DNA from: Fibrobacter sp. UWR4
GTDB taxonomy: Bacteria > Fibrobacterota > Fibrobacteria > Fibrobacterales > Fibrobacteraceae
Length of the DNA stretch: 64,000 bases
Direction of reading: 5' to 3'
Assembly: GCF_003149045.1 (NCBI RefSeq)
Contig: NZ_QGDU01000003.1
Coordinates: forward strand, 62,001-126,000
In this document: positions 50,855 to 59,247 of the stretch, piece by piece
Numbering within the stretch: position 1 is the stretch's first letter
Layout of the letters: every line of letters starts with the position of its first letter
Translations under genes and position numbers: made by a program
The notes under the pieces: model-generated
Told to the model about the DNA's origin: nothing
Seen by the model: the letters and a program-made list of their open reading frames with translations, nothing else
Database searches by the model: none

Positions 50855-52264
50855 CTAATACCCCCCGAAATTCATGGATTCGCGGCTGAACGGATTTGCG
50901 GTTTTGACGAATACCGGGCCGCCTTCGCCAGCCACTTTTGCGTGGTTGCAGAGTGCTGCCGCCCAGAAAAAGTCGCCATGGCCCTTGTCGGTGCTCTGCG
51001 CATCGTAGCGCACATTGCCGGATGGCGTGACTATCTTTCGGACGGAGTGGAATGATTCCAGCTGCTTGTCGTCTTCGCGTCCGTCAATGTCCGGGAATTT
51101 CGGATTCTTGGGGAGTACGATTTTCTGGTCTTCGAAAGCCCGCAAGAGTGTGAGCGCAAGGTCTGCCTTGACGGTGCCTGTAAACAGAACGCCTTCGACC
51201 TTTACGCTTCCGAACATTTCGATGGCTTCCTCGGTGTACTGGTCGCCGCATCCGGTGCGGTCGATGCAGGCGCGAACGAGGTTCGGTAGTGCCAGGTACC
51301 TGTAGAGTCTTTGTTTCAGGTAGCTCCATTTTCTGTTCTGTATGGCTTCCACGGCTCGTGTCACAAGGCGGTCGCCAAAGTCTTCCATGACGTAGATTAC
51401 GAAAAGGTGGCGGTGGCGTGCAACGTCGCAGCCCAGGTAGAGGTTCCCCTTTGCCTGTTCCAGGCCTAAGATTCCTTCCTGTTCGCAGCTGTGGATTAGG
51501 TCATAGCTGAGCATGGCCTTTGATTCGTCCTGCGGGTTACAGCAGTATTCCTCTTGCCAGATGGCTTCGGTCATACATCCGCGATGTTCGTTTTCGAGCC
51601 ATTCCTCGCGTTCCTTCTTGGTGAGCTTTCGCCCGCAAATTCTATCGGCGACACCTTCTTCTACGGCGAGCTGGATTGGTACTCGGTGGACGCTGTAGTT
51701 GATTTCCCCCTTTAGTACCTTCTGGATGAGCTGATAGAACAGGGAGTTTACACCGTTGTGCGTTGATAGGATTCTGATGGAGTAGCCCCACATGGCGGCA
51801 GGCTTTGCCGCTGCCCACATCTTCATGTCGTTGTCATGATGTGCAGCTTCGTCCCATACGATTTTACCGCCCTTGGAGCGGAATGCCTTCGGATTACTGG
51901 ATAGGACATAGATTTTCGAGCCGTTGTTGAACTCGATAACCTTGGATTTAATGCCCTTGTCCTCGTCGGCAAATTCGCATTCTTCCACTTCGCCGTTGTC
52001 AATTTCGGCCAAGAGCTTTGCCAATGCGTTGAGCTTTGTTATCCAGTTTTCGCAATAGTCGATGTATTCGCCCGCGGCGGTCATGTCGGCGGAAGAGAAA
52101 AACACTTTGAGTCCAGGCTGTTCGATGCAGTCAACCACATCTTCGAAGCTCTGGACCCATGTGCCACCGATGCGGCGGGACTTTTCGAAAATTTTAACCT
52201 TGCTCTTGTCGAGGAGCCAGCGTTTCTGGTAGGGGAAAAAGAGTTCTTCTAGCTCTTTGGACAT
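50855..52264 (-). CDS. Terminase large subunit (gp28-like)
   Basis: In 469 residues an ATPase with adenine motif FFPYQKRW, Walker A-type EKSRRIGGTW (27-36) and Walker B KIVWDEAAHH (134-143), then an RNase H-like nuclease (GNLYLGCDVARHRHLFVIYV, IDRTGCGDQYTE). It powers DNA packaging. It overlaps the small-subunit-like gene by 16 bases. Confidence 0.92.
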   Translation of the reverse strand: MSKELEELFFPYQKRWLLDKSKVKIFEKSRRIGGTWVQSFEDVVDCIEQPGLKVFFSSADMTAAGEYIDYCENWITKLNALAKLLAEIDNGEVEECEFADEDKGIKSKVIEFNNGSKIYVLSSNPKAFRSKGGKIVWDEAAHHDNDMKMWAAAKPAAMWGYSIRILSTHNGVNSLFYQLIQKVLKGEINYSVHRVPIQLAVEEGVADRICGRKLTKKEREEWLENEHRGCMTEAIWQEEYCCNPQDESKAMLSYDLIHSCEQEGILGLEQAKGNLYLGCDVARHRHLFVIYVMEDFGDRLVTRAVEAIQNRKWSYLKQRLYRYLALPNLVRACIDRTGCGDQYTEEAIEMFGSVKVEGVLFTGTVKADLALTLLRAFEDQKIVLPKNPKFPDIDGREDDKQLESFHSVRKIVTPSGNVRYDAQSTDKGHGDFFWAAALCNHAKVAGEGGPVFVKTANPFSRESMNFGGY

Positions 52265-52668
52265 AGGCCGAACATTTCCTTTGCTTTCTTGATGGCGATT
52301 TTCTGCCGTTCTTCGGGGGATGTTTCGCTCTTTTCCTTCTTGGGTGCCTTGGATTCGTATTCACGGCACTTTTCGGCTGCACTGATGAAGCGTTCCAGGT
52401 CTGCAACACGCTGGCTGGAAACGGGAACTCCGTTGAGTTCGTCCTGCTTGATTCTCCTGGTCTTGATTTCTACGATGTCGAAAAGACTGTGGTGGCAGTA
52501 GCTTTCGCTTGTGCCAAGGCGGGTTCGTTCCAGGTCCCATTCTCCCGCAGCCTTCCAGTTCTGGAGTGTGCGGGTAGAGACTTTAAGTTCGCGGCTGATT
52601 TCTGCGAGGGTGAGCTGATGGATTACGTACGGTTCCTTTGCCTTTGGCTCTACATCCTTCTTGCTCAT
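52249..52668 (-). CDS. Terminase small subunit-like HTH protein (DUF1804/gp27 type)
   Basis: In 139 residues an HTH (TLAEISRELKVSTRTLQNWK) lies at the start and a long helical middle, then a basic tail (PEERQKIAIKKAKEMF). It is directly before the large subunit and overlaps it, so it likely recognises phage DNA for packaging. Confidence 0.75.
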   Translation of the reverse strand: MSKKDVEPKAKEPYVIHQLTLAEISRELKVSTRTLQNWKAAGEWDLERTRLGTSESYCHHSLFDIVEIKTRRIKQDELNGVPVSSQRVADLERFISAAEKCREYESKAPKKEKSETSPEERQKIAIKKAKEMFGLCPKS

Positions 52669-52892
52669 TGGTTCCTCCCGGAGTGTTCGATGCAGCAGGC
52701 CCTGATTGCTTCCATGGCGTGCTTCTGGTCGTCGCTGTACTTTTGCAGCAGCGCTTCCCAGCGCACCTGGTCATTGGCAGCGTTCTTTTCCCACTTTGTG
52801 TTTTCGTTCGAATAAAAGACCATTAGCATGAGCGCAAAGATGATGCCCACGCCAAACTGTTTCATGGCCTCTTTCCAGAAATTCTTGTCCAT
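52665..52892 (-). CDS. 75-residue membrane protein at the late divergent point
   Basis: One hydrophobic helix (residues 14-27, VGIIFALMLMVFYS) is followed by a charged helical stretch and C-terminal cysteines (AIRACCIEHSG). Resembles small BhlA/holin- or spanin-like phage proteins. First gene of the leftward late block. Confidence 0.55.
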   Translation of the reverse strand: MDKNFWKEAMKQFGVGIIFALMLMVFYSNENTKWEKNAANDQVRWEALLQKYSDDQKHAMEAIRACCIEHSGRNQ

Positions 52893-52936
52893 ATAGTACC
52901 TCCGCCCAAACTTAATGAAAGACCTCTGACAAAGGA

Positions 52937-52951
52937 CATGACAGTGTCATG
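52937..52951. promoter_or_regulatory. Perfect dyad between the divergent late blocks
   Basis: CATGACAGTGTCATG is a 7-bp dyad around one base, midway between the two late gene starts. It is a candidate site for the Mor-like activator. Confidence 0.45.
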
Positions 52952-52985
52952 ACCTAAGTCGGTGTGGTTCTCGTAGATTTGGGGC

Positions 52986-54344
52986 ATGAACAAGAAGAAA
53001 CTGAAATCTGATGAATTGCAGAGCTGCTGGATTGAAGCTTTCAAGACCGGCGAAGTGACCGACATGGCTGGCAATGTCCACAACTTTTCGGAGAGCGATC
53101 TTGAAGAGCTGAACGAGGGTATTCACAACCAGGTCAAGGGTGGTTACCAGCCGCCCATGGTCAAGGGCCACCCGAATGTCGATGATCCGCGCGTTGCAAG
53201 CATTGTCGATAGTCGTGTATCTGACAAGGATGGCGGCAAGGTGCTTGAAGTCAAGGTTGACGATGTTGACAGTAATTTTGCCGAAGAGGCGAAGGCTGGC
53301 AACTACAAGTACGTTTCTGCAGCCATCTACAAGAGCCTTAAGAAGGGTTTGCGACATCTTGGCGCTCTCGGGGCTGTAGCACCGGCCATGAAGGGAATGG
53401 CCCCCATCTGCTTTGGCGAGGGAAACTTTGCCGAAATTGACCAGGGGGAATCCGAGCAGGACGTGTGCGTTTTTGCCGAGTCCTACTCCTGGGACCGCCT
53501 GGTGCCGCGTTCCGTTTTTGAACGCCTTGTGTATAAGCTTTCCAGCCTTGCAGGGCTTTTTCGCTCCCAGCGCGAACTTTTGATTGAACAGAAGAGTATC
53601 GAGGAAGCTGACAAGATTTACCCGGAAAGCCTTATCAAGGATTTGGAAAGTATTCCGGACACTTTGCGTGATGATGATTCCTGGCCGAAGCAGAATCCGC
53701 CAGCACCTCCCGCAGAGTCTGCATCGAACTTTGCTGCTGAAAACCCGAATGGTGAACCTGCCGTAGAAGGCACTGACAACGGTGCCACGGCAGGGGAACC
53801 TTCGGACAACGAAACTACCGGTCACGAACGCTCAGGCGGTGGTGATCCGAAGCCTACAACTCCCTCCCCGAGCGAACCGACTTCTAGTGGTGTAGGAGAA
53901 GGTAATTCCGACGAGACGGAGCGGCTTCGCGACGAGAATGCGTCGCTCAAGGCAGAAGTTGAATCTCTTAGGGCAGACAAGCTTGCTGCCAAGAGAACCG
54001 CTGCCAGCGCCGCGTTCTCCGAGACTTTGGATGCCGCCATTGCCGATGGACGCTGCAACCAGGATTTGAAGAACACTTTTATGAAGGTCTTCGGAATGGT
54101 ACAGTCTGTGCCTGTGGATGGTGACGGTTGCTTTGGCGAAGGCGAAGAACGCGTGAACCCTGTAGATGTTTTGAGCAATGCCGTGAAGGCCTTGCCCAAG
54201 ATCGTCGCTCTTGGGGAGTCCGTAATGTTCGCAGAAAAGCCTACCGTAACGGCATCTCAGCGTATTAGCCAGTACATGGCAGAACAGGAGTCGAAGGGCC
54301 GTAAGCTGACTTACGCCCAGGCCGCCTCTGAAATCTTTCACTAA
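52986..54344 (+). CDS. Phage protease/scaffold (Mu I-like)
   Basis: In 452 residues the protease part (1-150) has PPMVKGHPNVDDPRVASIVD and YKYVSAAIYKSLKKG plus RHLGALGAVAPAMKGM, typical of Mu gpI serine proteases. The middle is a Pro/Glu/Gly-rich linker. The C-terminal part (LRDENASLKAEVESLRADKL and on) is a coiled coil as in scaffolds. It makes and then degrades the capsid scaffold. First gene of the rightward late block. Confidence 0.88.
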   Translation: MNKKKLKSDELQSCWIEAFKTGEVTDMAGNVHNFSESDLEELNEGIHNQVKGGYQPPMVKGHPNVDDPRVASIVDSRVSDKDGGKVLEVKVDDVDSNFAEEAKAGNYKYVSAAIYKSLKKGLRHLGALGAVAPAMKGMAPICFGEGNFAEIDQGESEQDVCVFAESYSWDRLVPRSVFERLVYKLSSLAGLFRSQRELLIEQKSIEEADKIYPESLIKDLESIPDTLRDDDSWPKQNPPAPPAESASNFAAENPNGEPAVEGTDNGATAGEPSDNETTGHERSGGGDPKPTTPSPSEPTSSGVGEGNSDETERLRDENASLKAEVESLRADKLAAKRTAASAAFSETLDAAIADGRCNQDLKNTFMKVFGMVQSVPVDGDGCFGEGEERVNPVDVLSNAVKALPKIVALGESVMFAEKPTVTASQRISQYMAEQESKGRKLTYAQAASEIFH

Positions 54345-54356
54345 CAAGGAGTTCCC

Positions 54357-54725
54357 ATGAAGGGTAACATTCTCAACTTCACTGCAGAAAATGCAGTCCC
54401 CGCCTTCCGCTTTGCCACTGTAGGCTCTGCGGATGGTAACGTAAAACTTGCTGCAGCCGGTAATGCCGTTATTGGCGTATCTACCGATGTCGATACCGAT
54501 GTAGGCCATCCTTGCGATGTGCAGCTCGACGGCATTGCCCGCGTCGAAGCAGGCGGCGCTGTTACTTACGGCGGCATGATTGGTGCTGGCGAAAACGGCA
54601 AGGCAGTTGCTGTTGCATCCGGCGAAGCTATCGGCATGGCTCTTGATAGCGGTGTCGCTGGTGACGTAATCCGCGTACTCATCGTGCGTTCCTATGTGGC
54701 CCCGGCTGCTTCCCAGGAAACTTAA
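54357..54725 (+). CDS. DUF2190-type capsid decoration protein
   Basis: In 122 residues repeated small-residue strands (AGNAVIGVSTDVDTDVGHPC, DVQLDGIARVEAGGAVTYG, ESGVAG-type DSGVAGDVIRVLIV) match capsid cement proteins of the DUF2190 kind. It sits between protease and major capsid genes. Confidence 0.82.
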   Translation: MKGNILNFTAENAVPAFRFATVGSADGNVKLAAAGNAVIGVSTDVDTDVGHPCDVQLDGIARVEAGGAVTYGGMIGAGENGKAVAVASGEAIGMALDSGVAGDVIRVLIVRSYVAPAASQET

Positions 54726-54743
54726 ACCAAAGGACAAAAAAAC

Positions 54744-55826
54744 ATGAAGAAGATGACTAAAATCGCTCTCGTGCTTATTTCTCTTGTGTGTGCCGTTTGC
54801 GCTTTTGCTGGCACCGACACACTTACCGCCTGCGGCGTTCCGCAGATCGTTTGCGACCTCTTTGGCGCATCTTCCGGTGCCTTGACCGCTGGTACCATGC
54901 TGTTCCCTGTTACTGAACAGCAGACCGGTATCGTCATTGCCTACCAGAACAAGAAGATGATCGCCGATGAAGTGATGCCTATTGACAAACTCGAAGGCAA
55001 GGAGCTTTCCTTCAAGTATTTCAAGCGAACCCTTGGTGATGCCTTTACCGTGCCCGATACCAAGGTGGGCCGTGCATCTGAACCGAACCTTATCCACCTA
55101 TCCGGTGAAGAAGTTGCCGACTTCGTTGTTGCCCATGGTCTTGAAGACTTGATTCCCAAGGAAGACCTGGAACGCGTTGTCGATATGTCCCGTTATTCCA
55201 ACACTCGCCTTGAATACATGATGAATCTCTTGCTTCTTGGCCGTGAAAAGGAAGTTGCCGATATTGTGCAGAATGCCAGCAATTACGGCACCGGCTGTAG
55301 CCATACCTACGAAAATGCCGAAGGTATGGGCGCTACTGGCTTCGATATCGTGGCAACCATCATGGAATACCTTGAAAAGCCGTTTGCCCGCCCGAACATC
55401 CTTGGTATGGGTGCAGCTGCTTATCACAAGCTCCGCATGGACCCGAATGTGCTCAAGGCTATCTACCCGACCAGCAACGGTTCCGGCGTGGCTACCCGTC
55501 AGCAGCTCTGCGAACTCTTCGAAGTGGATAAGATCATCGTTGGCGAAAGCCGCGTGAACACCACCAAGAATTCCAAGACTCCGACCCTTGAACGCTGCTG
55601 GGGTTCCAACATCTGGGGTCATTACCAGGAACCGCTTTCCAGCCTCAAGGAAGGTATTGCCTGGGGTATTACCGCCCAGGTTGGCGACCGCATTGTCGAA
55701 GTCATCGACAAGCCTGAAAAGGGCCTTAAGGGTAGCGAACTGGTCAAGGTTGGCTTCTACCAGAAGCCGGTCGTAACCGCAAAGGATGCAGGCTTCCTGC
55801 TCAAGAACGTGGTCAAGACTGCCTAA
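54744..55826 (+). CDS. Major capsid protein with a signal-peptide-like N-terminus
   Basis: In 360 residues the capsid core is plain: NKKMIADEVMPIDKLEGKEL, YNTRLEYMMNLL-type SRYSNTRLEYMMNLLLLGRE, ERCWGSNIWGHYQEP. The first 22 residues (MKKMTKIALVLISLVCAVCA) look exactly like a secretion signal ending in AFA-G. This is not expected for a capsid protein. AAAGGA precedes ATG 54744, and the next ATG is far inside, so the extension seems real. It may be removed by the phage protease. Confidence 0.85.
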   Translation: MKKMTKIALVLISLVCAVCAFAGTDTLTACGVPQIVCDLFGASSGALTAGTMLFPVTEQQTGIVIAYQNKKMIADEVMPIDKLEGKELSFKYFKRTLGDAFTVPDTKVGRASEPNLIHLSGEEVADFVVAHGLEDLIPKEDLERVVDMSRYSNTRLEYMMNLLLLGREKEVADIVQNASNYGTGCSHTYENAEGMGATGFDIVATIMEYLEKPFARPNILGMGAAAYHKLRMDPNVLKAIYPTSNGSGVATRQQLCELFEVDKIIVGESRVNTTKNSKTPTLERCWGSNIWGHYQEPLSSLKEGIAWGITAQVGDRIVEVIDKPEKGLKGSELVKVGFYQKPVVTAKDAGFLLKNVVKTA

Positions 55827-55835
55827 GGGTAAAAA

Positions 55836-56276
55836 ATGAACTATTGCACGCTAGAGGACATTAGGGGCCATGTGCCGGATGCTCGTTTGGTAGAAGTGAC
55901 GGATGACCTCACACCAAACGCCGATGGGGAAATCAAGCAGGATATCGTGGGAAAGGCCATCGAGGAAAGTTCCACCCTGATTGATGCCTACATTGGAAAA
56001 CGCTACAGGCTTCCACTTCCTAGTGTCCCTAGCGTGCTCCGTTCTGTTTGCGTTGACTTGAGTATCTACAATCTCTACGAAAGAATTACGGAAATGAACA
56101 TTTCCGAAGGGATGAAGCTCAGGTATAACAATGCTATCGCTCTGTTGAAGCGAATTGCCGATGGCGAAGCATCCATTGGCCTGGAAGATGGTAATAAGGC
56201 TGAAGAAGCCGGATTTAAGGTTATGGGTACCAATACGCCCGCCATGTTTACTCTTGAATCCATGAGTTCCTTATGA
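55836..56276 (+). CDS. DUF1320 neck protein (gp36-like)
   Basis: In 146 residues MNYCTLEDIRGHVPD, EESSTLIDAYIGKRYRLPLP and RSVCVDLSIYNLYERITEMN are the DUF1320 pattern of Mu gp36. It is a head-tail connector. Overlaps the next gene by four bases. Confidence 0.9.
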   Translation: MNYCTLEDIRGHVPDARLVEVTDDLTPNADGEIKQDIVGKAIEESSTLIDAYIGKRYRLPLPSVPSVLRSVCVDLSIYNLYERITEMNISEGMKLRYNNAIALLKRIADGEASIGLEDGNKAEEAGFKVMGTNTPAMFTLESMSSL

Positions 56277-56794
56277 CCAATTCCGATATCGAAATAAAGA
56301 TTCTTGAACTTTTTTGTTCTGACAAGACGGGTCCTTTCAAGGCTGTAGATGTTCAAAGGATTCTGCCCGCTCTTGTGCGCCCTGGCATGGCTGTAGCCGT
56401 CATGTCCGGCGAATACGAGGTTCCGGATAATTCCGGGATCATCAAGGAGACTGCAAAGGTTGTCGTTTCCGTTGTTGTCAAGAATGTGGCTACCGAAAGC
56501 GAACGCAGAAAGACTATGCACCCTGCGGTAAGCTATGTGGTGCGAAAGCTGCACAATAACGACCTTGGCCTGGACATTGAACCTCTTGAAGCCAAAGGCT
56601 GGCGTGAGGTTACCGATGAAAATTACTTGTCCGAAGGCGTGATGGTGTGCGAAATTGACTTTAGAACGAGCATCGATGTTCATACCGAAGAATCCGAAAA
56701 GGAATATCGCGTGCTTGAATCCATCATGAGCAGCTTCACGGAAGGTGAAGAAACTGTTCTTGAAGGTGAAGTGGATTTTAACAAAATGGGGTAA
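56273..56794 (+). CDS. DUF1834 (gp37-like) phage protein
   Basis: The 173-residue mixed alpha/beta protein has VSVVVKNVATESERR and YVVRKLHNNDLGLDIEPLEA plus WREVTDENYLSEGVMVCEID. It takes the place and size of Mu gp37, a neck or tail completion protein. ATG overlaps the DUF1320 stop. Confidence 0.78.
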   Translation: MTNSDIEIKILELFCSDKTGPFKAVDVQRILPALVRPGMAVAVMSGEYEVPDNSGIIKETAKVVVSVVVKNVATESERRKTMHPAVSYVVRKLHNNDLGLDIEPLEAKGWREVTDENYLSEGVMVCEIDFRTSIDVHTEESEKEYRVLESIMSSFTEGEETVLEGEVDFNKMG

Positions 56795-56797
56795 ACC

Positions 56798-58231
56798 ATG
56801 ACGATCAAAACCAATATCCCGGAAACCAAGATTCCGGGTTCCTACACCGAGTACAACTACTACGCAGGCCCTAACGGCCTCCCGGCAAACGTCCAGAAGA
56901 TTCTTCTGATTGGTGACGTGTCGGAAGAAGGCTCGCTCGAAGCGAACAAGCCTACTGCAGTATATACTGAGGTGGAAGCCTTGAACCTTGCCGGTGCAGG
57001 CTCCGTGCTGCATCAGATGTACCAGGCGGCAAAGAATGCCTGGAAGTATGCCCAGATTACCCTGCTTCGCCATAGCGCGGTTGCTGGCAGCAAGGCCCTC
57101 TGGAAGATTGCCGTCGAAAATCCTGAAGGCAAGGACGGTGCAACCGCTGCAGGTTCTGTAAGCGTTTTCTACAACAAGAGCCGCGTCTCTGTGGGTGTCG
57201 CCGTTGGTGATTCTGCAGAAACTGTCGCCGCAAACCTCGTTCTTGCCGTGAATGCTGACACTTCCGCGCCGTTTGTCGCGTCTGCTGACGAAGGCGAAGT
57301 CACCCTTACCGCCAAGAGCAACGGTGCCTACATTTCTGCCGCGAAGGGTGGTGTGAAGGTTTCCGTTTCCACCAAGGGTACAGACATTGCCGTTGGTGAA
57401 CCTGACCTTACCGCTGGCGTTGGCGAAGTGGATATCAAGTCTGCTCTCAAGGCAGCTTTCCCGGAACGCTACCACCTTATTGCCTTGCCTGTGTGCGATG
57501 CCGATAACTTGACCCTGCTCAAGGATCATCTTATGGATGCAGCCGCCCCGCTTGAACAGCGTGGCCAGCGCGGTATTGCCGCCGTCGTGGTGGACGGTGT
57601 GAATGCCGCCACCTCCATTGCGAAGGCCAAGAACTGTGAACGCCTCCATATTGCAGCCGTGAAGAACTCCATTCCGTCTGCCGCCTGGGAAATTTCTGCT
57701 GCTCTTGCCGCTGTATTTGCAAGCAACTCCCAGCCGAATGTTCCCATGAACGATGCTCCTATTTCCGGTCTTGGCATCCCTGATACCAATGACAAGTGGA
57801 GCGGCGAAGAACAGGACGGTCTTTTGAACGGTGGTGTGATTCCCCTGATCGAAGAAGAAAGCACCCTCTGCATCGTGCGTGCTGTGACCACTTGCAGCAT
57901 GAAGAATGGTGTCCGATTTGAAAAGCTGGTCGATACTGGCGTTATCGCGACTCTTGACTACTTCCGTGATTCCATCCTTGCAATGCACAAGATCAAGTAC
58001 AAGAACCAGGTTATCCACGAACTTCTCCCGGATGCCCTCAACGAAGACAATATCGCGACCGCTCGCCAGCTTGAAAAGGCTCAGCTGCTCCGCTTTATTG
58101 ATCGTTACGAATCTGCTTTCCGTGTGGAAGAATCTACCGACATTCCGGGCCGTCTGATCTGCCAGATTCCTGCCCCTGTCGTTCCTGGTCTCAACCAGAT
58201 TTACTCCACCATTGACCTTTATCTCAACTAG
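56798..58231 (+). CDS. Contractile tail sheath protein
   Basis: In 477 residues IPGSYTEYNYYAGPNGLPAN at the start, LKAAFPERYHLIALPVCDAD in the middle, and the C-terminal TTCSMKNGVRFEKLVDTGVI plus LDYFRDSILAMHKIKYKN are conserved in Mu L-like sheaths. It shows that the phage is a myovirus. A variable beta domain at about 110-200 is an insert. Confidence 0.92.
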   Translation: MTIKTNIPETKIPGSYTEYNYYAGPNGLPANVQKILLIGDVSEEGSLEANKPTAVYTEVEALNLAGAGSVLHQMYQAAKNAWKYAQITLLRHSAVAGSKALWKIAVENPEGKDGATAAGSVSVFYNKSRVSVGVAVGDSAETVAANLVLAVNADTSAPFVASADEGEVTLTAKSNGAYISAAKGGVKVSVSTKGTDIAVGEPDLTAGVGEVDIKSALKAAFPERYHLIALPVCDADNLTLLKDHLMDAAAPLEQRGQRGIAAVVVDGVNAATSIAKAKNCERLHIAAVKNSIPSAAWEISAALAAVFASNSQPNVPMNDAPISGLGIPDTNDKWSGEEQDGLLNGGVIPLIEEESTLCIVRAVTTCSMKNGVRFEKLVDTGVIATLDYFRDSILAMHKIKYKNQVIHELLPDALNEDNIATARQLEKAQLLRFIDRYESAFRVEESTDIPGRLICQIPAPVVPGLNQIYSTIDLYLN

Positions 58232-58241
58232 GAGCTGATAT

Positions 58242-58604
58242 ATGGCTAAAATCTCCCATTGCACCGTTCTTGTCAACGGCAAAAAGTACACCGGCATTTC
58301 GAAATTCAAGGAAAAGGAAGTCGAATTTAAGGCAGAAGTCGATACCATGGATGGGACTTCCGTGGTTGATATTCCGAGGAAGCACGGCTTTGAAATGACC
58401 TACATTCCGGATAAGGGTGCCGACCTTGACGTGTTTTCTGCCGAATTTGACGGAAACGCAACCGTCATCGTTCAGTATACTGGCGGCAAGAAGGTGACTT
58501 ATACCGGGTGTAGCCTTTTGAAGGAAACTCCGAATGAACTTGACGGCAAGACCGCCAAGGAATATGCCCTTGACTTCCACGCCGAAGATCGTAAGGACAG
58601 CTGA
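58242..58604 (+). CDS. Tail tube protein (Mu M-like)
   Basis: In 120 residues VLVNGKKYTGISKFKEKEVE and FEMTYIPDKGADLDVFSAEF match small tail tube proteins of Mu-like phages. Follows the sheath gene by ten bases; its stop overlaps the next start. Confidence 0.85.
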   Translation: MAKISHCTVLVNGKKYTGISKFKEKEVEFKAEVDTMDGTSVVDIPRKHGFEMTYIPDKGADLDVFSAEFDGNATVIVQYTGGKKVTYTGCSLLKETPNELDGKTAKEYALDFHAEDRKDS

Positions 58605-59146
58605 TGAACGAATTTGTGAAGAACATTCGCGAAGCTTCCGACGAAAGCGCCGATGAAATCATTGAGCAGATCAAGGCGTCCCATAAGGTGAGCCGTGTCA
58701 TTGGGTGGCCGGGTCATGAGGATATCAAGGTCGAAATGCGTCTCTTGAACATGTCTGAATGCCGCCAGGCCAAAATTGACAATCAGCTGGAGTTCAAGAA
58801 GGCTGGCATTGAACTTTCTGTCGCCAACCTTGCCGATTATAGGGAAGGGGAAGTAGTCCATGGCTTGTGGCGCGCTTGCTACAATCCTGCTACAGGTGAA
58901 AGGATTTTCCGTAATGCAGAAGACTTGCGTAAATCTTGCACCCCCGAAGAATTGCTGTACCTCTCTGGAGAGTTCAATGGTTTTGTTGAGGAACAGGACC
59001 CGAATATCAACAAGTTGAGCGATGAAGACTTTGAATCTTTGAAGGAACTGCTAAAAAAAACGCCGGACCAGATTCAATTGAAAGTCACAAACTTGCCTTT
59101 AGCCTGGAGGCTTCTGCATACTTTGGTTGCCCAGCAACCCAAATAA
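58604..59146 (+). CDS. Tail assembly chaperone, zero-frame product
   Basis: The 180-residue helical, acidic protein lies between tube and tape measure, the place of tail assembly chaperones (gpG-like). IIEQIKASHKVSRVIGWPGH and MRLLNMSECRQAKIDNQLEF are visible. At residues 151-152 it crosses an A-AAA-AAA slippery run. Without slippage translation ends LVAQQPK at 59146. Confidence 0.8.
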   Translation: MNEFVKNIREASDESADEIIEQIKASHKVSRVIGWPGHEDIKVEMRLLNMSECRQAKIDNQLEFKKAGIELSVANLADYREGEVVHGLWRACYNPATGERIFRNAEDLRKSCTPEELLYLSGEFNGFVEEQDPNINKLSDEDFESLKELLKKTPDQIQLKVTNLPLAWRLLHTLVAQQPK

Positions 59147-59247
59147 CCGATGCCCAGTGGCTCCTGGTCTTTGCGCTTAAGGGGCTTCTGGGCAAATCTA
59201 CCACACCTAAGGACGACGGGGACTTCGCCATTGTCGACAACAAGTGA
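58604..59247 (+). CDS. Tail assembly chaperone, -1 frameshift product (gpGT-like)
   Basis: A -1 shift at 59053-59059 continues for 62 codons to TGA 59247, giving 214 residues. The added part (LEASAYFGCPATQITDAQWL and LVFALKGLLGKSTTPKDDGD) is a well-formed helix with codon use like a real gene, and the -1 frame is open for its whole length. It overlaps the start of the tape measure gene, as in many tailed phages. Confidence 0.8.
59053..59059 (+). promoter_or_regulatory. -1 ribosomal frameshift site
   Basis: Zero-frame codons CTA AAA AAA ACG give the ideal heptamer A-AAA-AAA. After slipping, reading continues AAC GCC GGA. No stop occurs in the new frame for 186 bases. Confidence 0.85.

Noticed and set aside
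53832-55097. 421-codon ORF on the - strand
   Set aside because: Antisense to protease, decoration and capsid genes, which are clearly identified.
56075-58348. 757-codon ORF on the - strand
   Set aside because: Antisense to DUF1320, DUF1834, sheath and tube genes; a shadow of their codon bias.
59150-59230. 27-codon N-terminal extension of the tape measure protein
   Set aside because: These bases code for the frameshift tail of the chaperone; the translated extension is not protein-like.
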